From: Aradus depressus
Taxonomy: Eukaryota; Arthropoda; Insecta; Hemiptera; Aradidae
DNA: 64,000 bases
NCBI GenBank assembly: GCA_963662175.1
Contig: OY759217.1
Span: 10,294,562 to 10,358,561, forward strand
Reading direction: 5' to 3'
Under the pieces are notes generated by a model. That model was given only the letters and a program-made list of their open reading frames with translations. It ran no database searches and was not told the DNA's origin. A program made the position numbers and the translations under genes. Shown piece after piece: positions 33,222 to 44,120 of the stretch (positions are counted from its first letter, which is position 1; every line of letters begins with the position of its first letter).

Positions 33222-33270
33222 AAGGGCTTTAATTTAGAGGTCATATCGCCTACTACCAGAGCATTCTTTG
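33222..33270 (-). repeat. SINE-A 3' fragment
   Basis: agggctttaatttagaggtc, atatcgcctactaccagagc. Confidence 0.75.
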
Positions 33271-33274
33271 TTCA

Positions 33275-33335
33275 GTGGACTTCGAAACGTGAAAATACGT
33301 TGAAAAATCGATCACGAATACATATTTTTTAAAAT
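33275..33335 (+). repeat. Rep-C end fragment
   Basis: cagtggacttcgaaacgtga, aaatacgttgaaaaatcgat matches 44813-44860. Confidence 0.65.
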
Positions 33336-33359
33336 ATTTATTTACTTCTTGGCCAACCC

Positions 33360-33541
33360 CACCTAATCTTGTCACGATTTTTTTCCTCAACACATTTCTG
33401 GGGAAAATCTTCAGGGCTCGCAAAACTCGCCACTGAGATTTTACAGGAAGGAAAATTTCGCCATAATTTCATTCTAAATGTCTGAACCTGGGTTTAGAGA
33501 TTAAGGCACTTTTACCACTCGGCTATGAGGACACTTCCATA
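33360..33541 (-). repeat. Second tRNA-derived SINE (SINE-F), copy 1
   Basis: On the minus strand the head reads GTGTCCTCATAGCCGAGTGG, then taaaag and a B-box-like AGGTTCAGAC about 30 bases on. The head matches 56628-56695. The TAGCCGAGTGG A box differs from SINE-A, so the source tRNA is different. The body boundary is uncertain. Confidence 0.6.
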
Positions 33542-33936
33542 AAACTAAATGCTCCTGGCGGCAAACAGTGTGAGTGCTGGGGGAGGAGCTAAGTTAACCA
33601 AGTTTTGAACTTACTTGGGTTAACTTTTAATAGTATTCTACTTTGTTATTTATTAGATAAAAGTTGTAAAATTAAATTGCAAAACTTGCAAATCAATAAA
33701 TAAAAGTCTTGTCTTGTTAAAACTAACTTAAAGTAAGTTTTGATGTTATTTGATAGTAAATTGTTATTGTCTTCTAAATTTCCTGTATCAGTTTGTGGTA
33801 GCTAATCAAAATTTTGAAGTACTTAAATGCTTTGCTTAGGAAAATTTTACTGGTAACATTTTTTAAACATACAGTGAATAAATGAAGCTGAGATTAATGT
33901 GTAATCGTGTTTTTTGTCTAAGAATAAGAGATTCTT
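33542..33936. other. Unassigned intron
   Basis: An imperfect 11-12 bp hairpin at about 33593-33624 (gttaacc...gggttaac). Nothing else was recognised. Confidence 0.45.
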
Positions 33937-34140
33937 AGTTATCGTGACTCATGCCCGGACTTTAACTATGAGGTCTTAACGTCTACTACCAGACTGCTTG
34001 TTCTGGTGGACATGAGACCGACTCTACTGTGGGAGTTCTAAATGTTGTCTATCCAGGTTTATTCAGATAGGGTAGGGCCTCTAACGAGTAGCTGACATCG
34101 TACAGGCTCAGGACCATCCCTTAACGTCCTTTTGGAGGCA
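33937..34140 (-). repeat. SINE-A copy lacking its head
   Basis: tagttatcgtgactcatgcc to catcccttaacgtcctttt, with a deletion in the central hairpin. Confidence 0.85.
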
Positions 34141-34330
34141 TGCTGAAGGTTGAGCATGTTGAACATGAAAATGTCTTGCATATAGATTCTGTAACTTCTT
34201 CATGTAAAATGTCGTTGATCTTTTCCCATTTTATTATAATGATTATTACCGGCTATAGGCAAATTTTACTTGGAAAATAACTTTCAATCAACGATTTGTT
34301 TCATATAACGAGGACAGACAAAGACTAGCC

Positions 34331-34521
34331 AGGGCGCCGGTAGCTCAGGGATAGCGTCCTAGCCTAACGAGCTCAAGATAATGATGACCTTAGGTTTGTT
34401 ATTTGGCAGGTGAAAAAACATTGAGAACGCCATCCTTCGGATGGGACGATAAGCGATGGTCCCGAGCCTGTGTGATGTCATCCTAGGAGTTAAAGCCCGG
34501 GCACGAGTCACAATAACTAAC
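34331..34521 (+). repeat. SINE-A copy with internal deletion
   Basis: The head agggcgccggtagctcaggg is present. About 110 bp between gatgtcat and gttaaagcccgggcac are deleted. The B box is lost. Confidence 0.88.
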
Positions 34522-35636
34522 ACATCTTTGATGGGCGGGGAAAAGAGTACAAGTTCATTTTTGGCCAAAACAGTATTATTACATATTTGACAATGTGAAG
34601 TCAATCTCTAGGAGTGGTGAGAAGAGGACAAGTCGGTAATGTCTCTGACGTACCTAATGTTTTGTCAGTTAAAAAAAAAATTGTCCAGTGGCAAAAGCCA
34701 TTTTCTGTTCTCCTGAAAAATTGACCCTTTTGACTTGTAGTTGTTGCCTCCCACCGAAGATATAGAGTAGCCGATCAATACACACAAATACAATATACAA
34801 ATGACAAGGTAGGTACTTATATTTACTTTATTTACTAATTTTTTTCACTTTTTTTTCAGAAGCAGTACATGTTCTCCTGAACTGTATATTGGATTTTTTT
34901 TGTGAAAAAGTCATCATTTATCTGAAATAATAAAAATGTTGACCCTCCCATCGGTCATTTTAATGAAGAATTACAGATTCTCTTGAGAAAATATATGGTA
35001 TATAAATTGTAGAAAAGTAGCCATTTCTAGAGAACCCCAAACTTTCTACTTGCACCATTCCCCTTAAAAATAATATTTGTAGTATTTACTCGGTGATCTT
35101 ATCGTGAGAAGGAAATGTACCGGAGTTTATTTTTCATTTGATGCCTGTATAGGAACTCACAAACTCAGATATTCTTTCATTTCCTTCTCAACAGTCACCC
35201 TCCCCCCTGAGGAGATGAGAGAGGACATGAATCCGCCCTTTATTGTTATCCTAAATTCAATTTTTGGAATACCCTGAGTTATTTTTAAATGTTATGGAGC
35301 CAGTGAGTGGGTGGCCTTCCTCTCTCCCACAGGCAATTCAACATTTCATTTTCATCGGAGGGTGTGGTTTTTAAGCTATATTGACTATCATATGCATTAA
35401 ACTGACAAAAATTATAAACTTTTATCGATAACAAAAATGGCGTGTATGGAACATGTTTTTGTTTTTTTTTGAACGGGGAAACAAACCACGCCAAATAATT
35501 AGATAATTTATTTCATTCTTCCATTTTTCACATTCATTTTTTGCACACAAAGAACACACTTCTGATAAGTGAAGTAGCTCATATAATAGATGATGTCAAG
35601 TTGAAATCTCCACATTGAGTGAGATATTGAGATTTA
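34522..35636. other. Unassigned intron
   Basis: Nothing recognised. The longest frames are under 85 codons and have no family resemblance. Confidence 0.5.
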
Positions 35637-35732
35637 AGGCCAGGGTTTAACTACGAAATCATATCGCCCACTTCCAGAGCGCTCTTTTGTCGCTGTGGTG
35701 GACAGGAGCTCGACTATACTGTGTTAATCTTA
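35637..35732 (-). repeat. SINE-A 3' fragment
   Basis: ggtttaactacgaaatcata, tcgcccacttccagagcgct, ctatactgtgttaatctta. Confidence 0.82.
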
Positions 35733-35839
35733 TATTTTAAAGAAAATAAATAAACAAATCTTAATAAAAAGGGGTTTTCACATATCATTCAGCTTTTCCA
35801 TTGAAAATATTCCAAAAAAAAATTAAAATATAAAACCAA

Positions 35840-36386
35840 TTTTTTTTTTTTTTTTAATTTACAAATAGCTATTTACAACTGTATACACATAAATACAAGA
35901 AGCAAATGTGCTCATAAAGAGGTAATGGCAATGTCAAAATGTCATGAGGGGAGAAATCACCCAGTGGTGACACTCCCTAGTCACTGTTTTTCTCTCGTTT
36001 ATAGCTAATCACTGTCACTGCTTCTGTTCAGGAGGTCTCTGGGCCATTGACGCTTAAGCCGTCGTTGGGGAAGTATGGCAGAATGGAGGGCACGGACTAG
36101 AGGATTATTGTGGGAACTAAGAAGGGAAAATAATTTTTTATATTTGGATTTAGCGACTTCAGTAATGAAAGGTACGTTAAGGTCAGTGTGAAGGGTTTTG
36201 TTGGAGACGTAGTAAGGAGCATTGACTATTGTACGAAGGATTTTGGATTGAAGGGATTGGATGCGCTGGAGATTGGAAGCCTTGGCAGAACCCCAGAGTT
36301 CAAGTCCGTAAGTCCACATAGGTTTGAGTATTGCGTTGTGTATAAGTCGTTTTGTTGTCAAAGTTAGTTTGGATCTTTTGTCTAAT
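35840..36386 (-). pseudogene. 5'-truncated Jockey-like LINE with 118-codon open tail
   Basis: The minus-strand peptide is 118 residues: MTTKRLIHNAILKPMWTYGL ELWGSAKASNLQRIQSLQSK, then ILRTIVNAPYYVSNKTLHTD LNVPF..., ending RSSDSD stop. 'W.YG.ELWGSA', 'LQ..QSK.LR.I.NAP.YV.N..LH.DL' is the C-terminal reverse transcriptase signature of Jockey-type LINEs. Poly-A appears as the t-run at 35840-35855. taaaaccaa occurs at 35831-35839 and 36387-36395 as a possible 9-bp TSD. The fragment has no catalytic domain but its frame is intact. Confidence 0.88.
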
Positions 36387-36399
36387 TAAAACCAAATAT

Positions 36400-36700
36400 A
36401 AGTTGGTAAATAGTTGATTTACATAAGAGCTTCTGAATCCTCAAATCATTTCGTGTCGATGCTTTCATTATGACGGCAGTTATTGCAGTTTTTTTGTTAA
36501 AACACCCTCATAATTTTTGGCCGATTTGGCTGAAAATCAATGGGTGTCGTCCTTATGGGGTTCTCGATACACATACACACTTTGGTGTCGAGTTTTGAAA
36601 TCAGGGGGTCAGAAAACATGAGATTCTGATGAAAACTGTACATCGAATTTCTGACCGATTACATAACTTCCCCCATACTTAGTTAAGCTGAGGAAGTAAA
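36400..36700 (-). repeat. Rep-B 5' half in reverse
   Basis: It runs from agttgatttacataagagct to gattacataacttcccccat, acttagttaagctgaggaag. The LINE at 35840-36386 lies directly beside it. Confidence 0.82.
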
Positions 36701-37079
36701 AAAATAAAATGATGCTCAATGAATAATAATATAAAAATTGTAATAAATAAAAAGAAATGTGAAAGAAGAATAATTGGGGGCAAGTTTTTGGGTCAGTTTT
36801 ATTATCTAAAGGTCTTTTGTGGCTCGGGGTTTTGATAAGCGACGTCCCCCCTGCTGAGTAATTAGAAGTATTTTTTGTTGTACCCGAGAGAGTAGGAGGA
36901 GAAAAAGGGGGAGAGAAGGTCGGGGCTACAAAATAAATCTAAGGGTAGATCTGATAGGAGACACGCGAACTGGGGCGGCGCTCATTGCCTCTTCAGGCGA
37001 CCACCAGCTAGTTTAGCTGGCCTCCATCAGCGCAGTCTGTCCTGGCTGTATTCTAGGCCGTCCCAAACTTGTACAGTCC
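36701..37079. other. Unassigned intron
   Basis: 36940-37060 is GC-richer and not recognised. Confidence 0.45.
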
Positions 37080-37192
37080 GAGGATGAAACGTTAAGCGAT
37101 GGTCCCGAGTCTGTAGGATGTAAGGTTCTCATTAAAGAGCCTAGGTAACCTGGATAGGCAAAATTTAGAACTTCCGCAGTAGAGTCGGGCTA
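37080..37192 (+). repeat. SINE-A internal fragment
   Basis: gaaacgttaagcgatggtcc, cgagtctgtaggatgt, gatmissing middle, aaaatttagaacttccgca, gtagagtcgggc. Confidence 0.82.
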
Positions 37193-37420
37193 TTTATGTA
37201 TTCGTAAAACTTCCACTTTAACTCTTCTGCTTATAAGCTTTCCCGGTTGTAGCGCTCTTTTTTTTTTTCATCTCCGACTCCTTCGTATGATTTTCTCTGT
37301 ATATTTCCATCGATGTAACGCTATGATTCCCGGTTATAACGCTCTTTTTTCCAGTCAAAGAGAAAAAAAAACATAATTAAAACTGACATTAGTGCAGAGA
37401 TATTGTGAAATAATTCAAAT

Positions 37421-37610
37421 GAACTTGAAAGAAATAAAACTTGTTTATTTATGATATTGTCTAATTTCACCAACTATATTTACATGGGAGTACTTTCGGT
37501 ATTTCTACCATCCTCAGTCAAAAGCATAAGAGATAAGAATCTCCCATGTAAATATAGTTGGTGAAATTAGACAATATCATAAATAAACAAGTTTTATTTC
37601 TTTCAAGTTC
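37421..37610. mobile_element. Foldback element with perfect 70-bp arms
   Basis: The left arm (37421-37490) and right arm (37541-37610) are exact reverse complements over 70 bp, around a 50-nt loop. The loop starts tactttcggtatttctacca, tcctcag, a core shared with 62095-62155 and 63498-63530. No coding capacity. Perfect arms imply recent origin or gene-conversion-like upkeep. Confidence 0.92.
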
Positions 37611-37639
37611 AAAAAAGCATAACATTAGATCATTGAGGG

Positions 37640-37710
37640 AATGGCGACGAAAGAGCTCTCTGGTAGTAGGTGATATGACCTCGTAGTTAAAGCCCGGGCA
37701 TGAGACATAA
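37640..37710 (+). repeat. SINE-A 3' fragment
   Basis: tggcgacgaaagagctctct, ggtagtaggtgatatgacct, cccgggcatgagacata. Confidence 0.88.
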
Positions 37711-37749
37711 AAAAACACTGACATTCCATCTATCTAATTTCATATTAGA

Positions 37750-37895
37750 TACTCTCACTCTCCTTCGCTTTCGTTTCCCCTTCTCTTTCTTCTCTCCGGC
37801 TCTGTTCCCTCGTCTTCTTCTTCTCTCCGGCTCTGTTTCCTCTTCTCCTTCCTCTGTTTCTTCTTCTCTCCGGCTCTGTTTCTTCCGTATTCTCC
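37750..37895. repeat. Pyrimidine tract with repeated ttctctccggctctgtt
   Basis: ttcttctctccggctctgtt occurs three times with CT-rich spacers, so the stretch is almost pure C/T on the plus strand. Confidence 0.85.
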
Positions 37896-38410
37896 CCATC
37901 TTGCAGTTTCATCAAGCCTTTTATTATTTGGGATTTACTTTAGACCTGTTGGAACAGATTTTTTTAACATAAAAAATGTATGTATCCCTGTAAGTATAAA
38001 ATTCGCTACAATTTTCAGTAAGTATATTTCTCATGTTTCATATCTAGAATGGATCTCGCCAAGTTTACACCTTACTTTTCTTTCTCTTACCGAATTTCGG
38101 TTACCCAGAACTTAACACTTTTTGCCATCGACTCACTCAATTAATCTTTTGCCAGTTCAAGTCAGATAGATAGTGAACTGAGGACTGAGAATGGTGATGA
38201 GGCAAGCGGAGGATTTAAGAAGAACTTTTAATGATTAAACTTTTCTCCATGTTCATTTATAAATTCCATTCAAATTCCCATAAACCGAACCCTTCTTATT
38301 TTCTGTATTATTTTAAGAGAATTCCTCTTTCATTGAGATTATCTCAAGATCGATTCAACATTTCGAGATAATAAATGCATTAGATTATATATATCTGATG
38401 TTGTTTAAAA
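37896..38410. other. Unassigned intron
   Basis: Nothing recognised. Confidence 0.45.
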
Positions 38411-38713
38411 TAGTTAGTTATCGTGACTCATGTCCGCATATGAACTGTGAGGCCATATTGTCTACTACCGAAGCGCTCTACTGTGGGAGTCCTATATTTT
38501 GTCCTACCTAGTGTAGGGGTTATGGGTCTTAACGAGTACCTGACATCGTACAGGTCGGAACCATCGCTTAACGTCTTATTCGAAGGACGGCGTGCTCAAT
38601 GTTTTTTTAACCTCCCAGATAAAAAAAATAAATAAGGTCCTTGGACGGGATTCGAACCCGCGAACTTTAGCTCAATAGGCAAGCAGGCTACTTCTGAGCT
38701 ACTTGCCCCCTCG
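38411..38713 (-). repeat. Near full-length SINE-A
   Basis: The 3' end is tagttagttatcgtgactca. The B box gggattcgaaccc (reverse) and the head gagctacttgccccctc (reverse) are present. A central deletion removes part of the conserved 3' hairpin. Confidence 0.9.
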
Positions 38714-38820
38714 AAAAGTAAGGTATATTTTTGAAAAACTTGTTTTTTTATTATTATTATTTTCTTATTTTTTAGATATTAACCTGCATTACCTATTATA
38801 CGTTTTACTGACGCTTTGTA

Positions 38821-39076
38821 TAGATCGCGGGTTTGATGCCCGAGGCTCTTGGTTTTTTTATCTGGGAGGTGATAAATCCTTGAGCACGTCGTCCGGATGA
38901 GACGTAAAGCGATGGTCCCAAGCCTGTACGATGTGAGGCACGTGAATAAAAATTTAGGGTAGGCAAAATTCAAGACTCCCACAATAGAATCGGGCTCATG
39001 TCCACCAGAGTGACTAAAGAGCACTATGGTAATAGGCGATATTACCTCGTAGTTAAAGCCCGGCCTTGAGTCACAG
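38821..39076 (+). repeat. SINE-A copy, head partly lost
   Basis: gatcgcgggtttgatgcccg is a mutated B box. The body is complete to cccggccttgagtcacagg. It is inverted relative to 38411-38713, head to head with about 107 bp between. Confidence 0.9.
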
Positions 39077-39178
39077 GATACTTCAAAATTGACAAATTGT
39101 TTTGTTTTTTGTTATTTTTTTGGCCTTATGTTCGATGCATATTAGCCATGTCACTGTGATATTTATTATTTACGACAT

Positions 39179-39302
39179 CCATGGCCCCGGGAGGGAGTTC
39201 TATCTACGAAATAAAACTCACTCCCGGACGGGATTCAAACCATGGTAAGACTATGCGGTCAAAGCCCTACGCTCTAGCCCGCACGGCCACCATGGTCCCC
39301 TA
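39179..39302 (-). repeat. Third tRNA-derived SINE or tRNA-like sequence
   Basis: On the minus strand it reads GGACCATGGTGGCCGTGCGG, then gctagagcg (A box region TGGCCGTGCGGG) and, about 40 bases later, GGTTTGAATCCCGTCCGGG (B box). A short tail follows. The A/B spacing fits a polymerase III promoter, but the sequence does not fold as a clean tRNA by eye. I see no second copy in the window. Confidence 0.6.
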
Positions 39303-39951
39303 AAAATTGTTCAGTGAGGAAATTTCATAAGGAACATTTTTTGTAAGACGATGTTTCTATAGAACCAACAAACGTCTGAGAAAATGATATTCAACGGATC
39401 TGCATGAAATGTCAATATAACGCATTGCCAGCCTTATATCTCGATAAAAAGTGACTGAAAAATCGATCGGCATATAAAATGGAAGACCAGTAGTATTATT
39501 GAGGTTTATTATTTTTCTATATAAAAAAACTTTTTTTCGGGAGGTTTTTTAGTTCAAGTTTCCTCGCCTGGACACAAGGGAGGTGATACAAGATAGTTGT
39601 GAGGTTGTGAAGTGGGCGGATAGATGAACTTTGTCCCAAAGTGGGACAGTCTAATCGTGTAGGTCCTAGGTAGAGTTGGGCGAACTGCTAACATTTCAAT
39701 GGACCATACAATGGAGGACGGGGGCATTACAATGACAAAGGTCCCTCCTACCTCCAGTCAAATTAGCTGCTTGTTTTACCAAAGTTTCACTCACTTCTCC
39801 TCCTCCTCCGCCTCTCTCGCTTCAATTACTAGTTCATTTATCTCAATAAACTCCACACATTCTACGTTAAGGAAAAATGTAACAAATTTGGCAAAATAAG
39901 TGAAACGTTACAGTGAGAAATAATATCAAATTTTAATTATAACTAACTTTT
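39303..39951. other. Unassigned intron
   Basis: Nothing recognised. A 66-codon frame at 39699 has no family resemblance. Confidence 0.45.
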
Positions 39952-40155
39952 ATAACTCTTCAAGTGGCCCAAAACAAATGCCTTAGATTGGTTGGCTACT
40001 CGAGAGATACCTCCATTCTCCAAATCCATGAAGACCTAAATGTTGAGCTCCTACTAGACTACATAATAAATTTCAAAATATATAAAGGTAAAGGAAATAG
40101 GGAAAACTCTCGGAGGGGAAACACAAAAATATCCGTTCACGATTTTAAATTATAA
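39952..40155 (+). pseudogene. LINE reverse-transcriptase C-terminal scrap
   Basis: LQVAQNKCLRLVGYSRDTSI LQIHEDLNVELLLDYI matches the 'LQ..QNK.LR......T....H.DL.V..L..YI' pattern at the end of Jockey/CR1-type LINE polyproteins. The frame stays open to a stop at 40155, and the 3' UTR is AT-rich. No TSD was found. Confidence 0.65.
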
Positions 40156-40547
40156 TCTCTGTTTTTGAATGTTTATTAATTTATTTTCTATTCATTTCAG
40201 TTACTTTGTATTTTTTCTTTAAGAGTTTTTATAAAATTTACTCTTAAGCATTATTTTTAATTTAATTGATTATTTTTGATTTGTATTTAGTGGTTAAGGA
40301 ACCTTATTGTATAAACTCTTCCTCTTCAAATTTTAATTGACCAATCCTTGGTAATACACGCCAAAACAGATGCGTGGTATGAATGGCTTGTGTGAGGAAG
40401 TCAACCTACTCTTAGTACTGATAACCAAAGTTTAACTTAATTATTTGATGCTTGGGGGTGGTTGTTAGTATATCAAGGAACATAAAAGAAAGAAAAGCAG
40501 AATAACTGAGAGAATTTAAAGGAAATGGAAGCTAAAAAAGTCGTCGG
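40156..40547. other. Probable LINE 3' UTR and unassigned intron
   Basis: AT-rich. Nothing specific was recognised. Confidence 0.35.
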
Positions 40548-41024
40548 TTAATCACCGCCAATGAACGTAACCAGAACGTAAATTTGTTGACAATAGGTAA
40601 TGGAACAATTTATGTACAATGATAACTAAATACAAGAGAAAAAAAAAATTAAATTGAATAAATTATAATTTAAAAAAAAAATTAAAAATAAATAATAATA
40701 ATAAAAATGTCTTCGTGAAGTCATGAAGAATAGGTACAAAATAATAACTTGTATACAATGAGAAAATAATTACGATAATAATAAAAAAAATAATATAATA
40801 ATAATAGTAATAAGAATATAAAAAATTAGGTTAAAATATGTACATATATAATAAATACATAGGTACATAAAAAAAAATAATAATAAAAATAAGAATGCAA
40901 AAAAAAATACAAAAAAAATATATATATATAATTTATTTTATCGGGAGTTATTGTGTTCACAAACACACATCGATTTTTTTTGTTTTTTTTTCATTTTTGG
41001 AATAACATTTGTGGAAAACATGAC
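40548..41024 (-). repeat. Rep-B ends around a 300-bp A/T-rich microsatellite zone
   Basis: 40548-40585 (agtcgtcggttaatcaccgc, caatgaacg) is one Rep-B end, and 40935-41024 (ttatcgggagttattgtgtt, ttggaataacatttgtgg) is part of the other. The zone between (40615-40930) is mostly aataataa-type simple sequence, perhaps grown inside a Rep-B copy. Confidence 0.6.
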
Positions 41025-41568
41025 ATGTCCCTATCCTTTGGAAAGTAATAAACGAGTATTCAACATTTCTATTTACGAAAGTTTTGTATAAACAAAAATT
41101 TCAGTCTTTAACAAAGTAAGGAAAAAATTAAGGTCTCTTTCGACATGAATTGGTGAAGGGAACATTAGGGAAAAAAACATTTATACGACTTTTCTTATAA
41201 TGCCAATATTTTTGCTTGTTTTAGTTTGAAAATAAATTATTTCCTGTTATTATCTTGTACTTTTCTTTCTTCTAAACCCTAAATCCGTTCCGGAAAATCG
41301 GTTTTAAAGGAAATCCTAAAGTCGTAAATTGACCAGGTCATTAATAATAAGGAGAAGGTTAGGTTAGGGTAAGAGGAGGGTAGATTAGGGAAGGGGGCCC
41401 TGGCAGGATGCCCCGGGTCCACTAATTAACAGTCATCCTCAGGCCCTTTAGGGCCCAACCAACCCTCTTTAGTTCCAGCAGCGGTATTCCCATGAGGACT
41501 TACCCAAACTGGGTGGGTGACCTTCTGCAAATGTTCATCGTTCACATTCCAACAAAGAGTTTTTAATT
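41025..41568. other. Unassigned intron with a possible 5S-like segment
   Basis: 41360-41540 is GC-richer. 41470-41535 resembles the internal promoter part of 5S rRNA (agttccagcagcgg ... tgggtgggtgaccttctg). This is weak and may be chance. Confidence 0.35.
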
Positions 41569-41702
41569 AATACATCCCCAGTGAAAATGTGTATAGGGTA
41601 AGTTATATAATCTGTCAACAATTCTATGTTAGTGTTCACAGAAATTTCCATGTTTTTTCCCAATAATATAAATTCAAAAATGAAGAAAAAAAATCACATC
41701 TT
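41569..41702 (+). repeat. Rep-B 5' part, diverged
   Basis: atccccagtgaaaatgtgta, tagggtaagttatataatct, ttcaaaaatgaagaaaaa. Confidence 0.7.
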
Positions 41703-41705
41703 GTG

Positions 41706-41862
41706 CTAAAGACCCTTTTACCTTAGGTTAATAAACGAAGACAAAATTTAGTACTTCCACAGTAGAGCCGAGCTCATGTCCACCAAAGCAACAAAAGAGC
41801 ACCCTAGTAGACGATATGACCTTGTACTTAATGCCCAGACATCCAGGCATGAGTTACAATCG
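41706..41862 (+). repeat. SINE-A 3' half
   Basis: ctaaagacccttttacctta, ccacagtagagccgagctca, aggcatgagttacaat. Diverged. Confidence 0.82.
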
Positions 41863-42084
41863 TAGGCGTAGAAAGATCATTTTTGTTGTGGTGGCGAACT
41901 CAATCGCACCAACTACCCCCCCCCCCCCCCCAAATGATCACACCTTTTCTGTCCAATAATACAATAATAATAATTAAACAATAATACATGTATAACAACA
42001 TAATAATAATAATTAAACAACCATAAATACAATTTAATAGTATATTGTTCACTAGTGTGGATCAGGGGCTTATATCGCACGAGA
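41863..42084. other. Unassigned intron with poly-C run
   Basis: A C-run of about 16 lies near 41917-41932, and there are taataataat repeats at 41950-42015. Confidence 0.55.
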
Positions 42085-42190
42085 ACAAAATGTCAATTCA
42101 AAACTGGGTTTGGACGGGGTAGGGGGGGGGGGGGGGGGAGGGGAGGGAGATGGCTAATAGATTAATTCGTTCTGTGGAAGTGTATTGCCG
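42085..42190 (+). repeat. Rep-B 3' fragment with G-run
   Basis: caattcaaaactgggtttgg, a G-run of about 18 with one A, gattaattcgttctgtggaa, gtgtattgccg. Confidence 0.7.
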
Positions 42191-42630
42191 TTTTTTTTTT
42201 TTTTTTTTATTGAAGATTTCTTGACATGTCAATACTTGCTCAAAGATCTAGAATAAAAAAATGCACTTCAATTCCCCCCGTAACAAATGCTCAGCTAGAG
42301 AATATTTCCCCCTCGCTGGATTCTAATTGATAAAACGAGTAAGAGCCCCCTACTTTTCAGAGGCCCATTACGTGCCTAGTGGCAGCAGCAGTAAGTACTG
42401 CATTGCAAATTGTTGTGAATTTGGCCACGTGACACATCATTTATAAAGCTCTTCACAAGTTCTCTTAAAAGCAGGAAGAATTTACTCGATTTGTCAATTA
42501 GGTAGATGAAGAAGAGAGGAAGGATACAGTTCTAAAGAGCTCACCATGTTGAAGATAGTATGGACCATCCTCCTCCATCACTTATCTATTTGTTGTCCCG
42601 ACTGTTCACTCAACGTTTTGTTAAAAACAA
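42191..42630. other. Unassigned intron
   Basis: Begins with a long T-run. Nothing recognised. Confidence 0.45.
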
Positions 42631-42832
42631 TAGTTAGTTATTATAACTCACGCCCGAGCTTTATCTACGTCATATCGCCTACTACCAGAGCGCTCTTTCG
42701 TCACTCTTGTGAACATGAGCTCGACTCTACTGTGGGAGTCTTAAATGTTGCCTACTCTAAATTTTTATTCACCTAGGTTAGGGGTCTTTAACGAGACATC
42801 GTACAGGCTCGGGACCATAGCTCAAAGTCCCA
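42631..42832 (-). repeat. SINE-A 3' part, source of the minisatellite
   Basis: tagttagttattataactca to acaggctcgggaccatagct, caaagtccca. The last ~30 bp are the start of the first 55-bp tandem unit. Confidence 0.9.
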
Positions 42833-43132
42833 AAGCATTGGCAACTAAAGCAATTTTACAGGCTCGGGACCATAGCTCAAAGTCCCAAAGCATTGGCAAC
42901 TAAAGCAATTTTACAGGCTCGGGACCATAGCTCAAAGTCCCAAAGCATTGGCAACTAAAGCAATTTTACAGGCTCGGGACCATAGCTCAAAGTCCCAAAG
43001 CATTGGCAACTAAAGCAATTTTACAGGCTCGGGACCATAGCTCAAAGTCCCAAAGCATTGGCAACTAAAGCAATTTTACAGGCTCGGGACCATAGCTCAA
43101 AGTCCCAAAGCATTGGCAACTAAAGCAATTTT
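42803..43132. repeat. 55-bp minisatellite, six perfect copies, born from SINE-A
   Basis: Units begin at 42803, 42858, 42913, 42968, 43023 and 43078 and appear identical by eye. Each is SINE-A sequence (acaggctcgggaccatagct, caaagtccca) plus a non-SINE part (aagcattggcaactaaagca, atttt). So the unit spans the SINE/flank junction and was then multiplied. Confidence 0.95.
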
Positions 43133-43244
43133 AGTTTACTATATACAGGTATATAAATACTATATAATATAAATCAGAAATAGATTATGTTTTAAAGTAA
43201 CGTTAAATACTATACCAAAAATATGTTATATGACCATAACAGGT

Positions 43245-44120
43245 CTTTCTTATTATCTTTTTTTATATATTTACAACTGTATAAATAATACATTCAGCAA
43301 TTTCTTAATAGTAAAATATGGCTATGACAAAATGTCAAGAGCGGAGAAATCACGCAGTGGTGATACTCTCTAGGCACTGAGTTGCACTCATTGTCACTGC
43401 TGCCACTAAGGAGGTCTCTAGGCCAGTGGCGTCATTGGGGGAGTGTGGATGTATGGAGAGCACGGACTTGAAAATTACTATGGGAACTGAGGGAGGAAAA
43501 TAACTTTTTGTGGCTACTTCGGTGACGTAGGAAATGCTGTGGTCAGTAAGGAGCATTGGCTAAAAGTAACTTGTATGAAGGATTTTGAATTGAAGGATTG
43601 GAGACCCAGAGTTCACATCGGTTTCATCACTGCGTTGTATATAAGTCGTTTTCTTTTCAAAATTAATTTAAATCTTTTGCTTAGTAGTCTTAGTAACAGT
43701 TGGCGTCTGTTCATTTCTTGTCTTTTCAGTCTCGTGTGAGGGTTCCATGTTAGTCGCCTGTCAAGTAGAAGGCCTAGATAGCGGATATAGTTTTTTGAGG
43801 GATTATTGTTAAGGTATACTGGGGGCAGGAGAGATACTATTTGCGACGGAGAGTAAAGACGATGTGAACTGACTTCTTGTCGATCACTTCACTCCTCACC
43901 TTTTGTGTCAGTACTGACGGGATATCAGGTGTCCTTGGAAGTGTCTGGATGAAAGGATTGGATCGGGATGAAGAGAAAGAATATCAGTGTCATCTGTAAA
44001 GGTTCGGAGTCGTTTTGATGGATGGGTGGGGATATCAGCTGTTTGTATCGTGTAAAGGATAGGAGCCAGGGTACCTGCTTGAGGAACGCCATCGTTTAGT
44101 AGAGACACGGGACACAATTA
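43245..44120 (-). pseudogene. Jockey-like LINE remnant with partial reverse transcriptase
   Basis: The minus strand encodes VSLLNDGVPQAGTLAPILYT IQTADIPTHPSKRLRTFTDD TDILSL. 'GVPQ...LAPILY' and F(T)DD match the reverse transcriptase motifs around the catalytic FADD box (Ala changed to Thr). Further on it runs parallel to the LINE at 35840-36386 (for example tcacgcagtggtgatactct, gcgttgtatataagtcgttt). Several stops and frame shifts show that it is dead. Confidence 0.85.
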
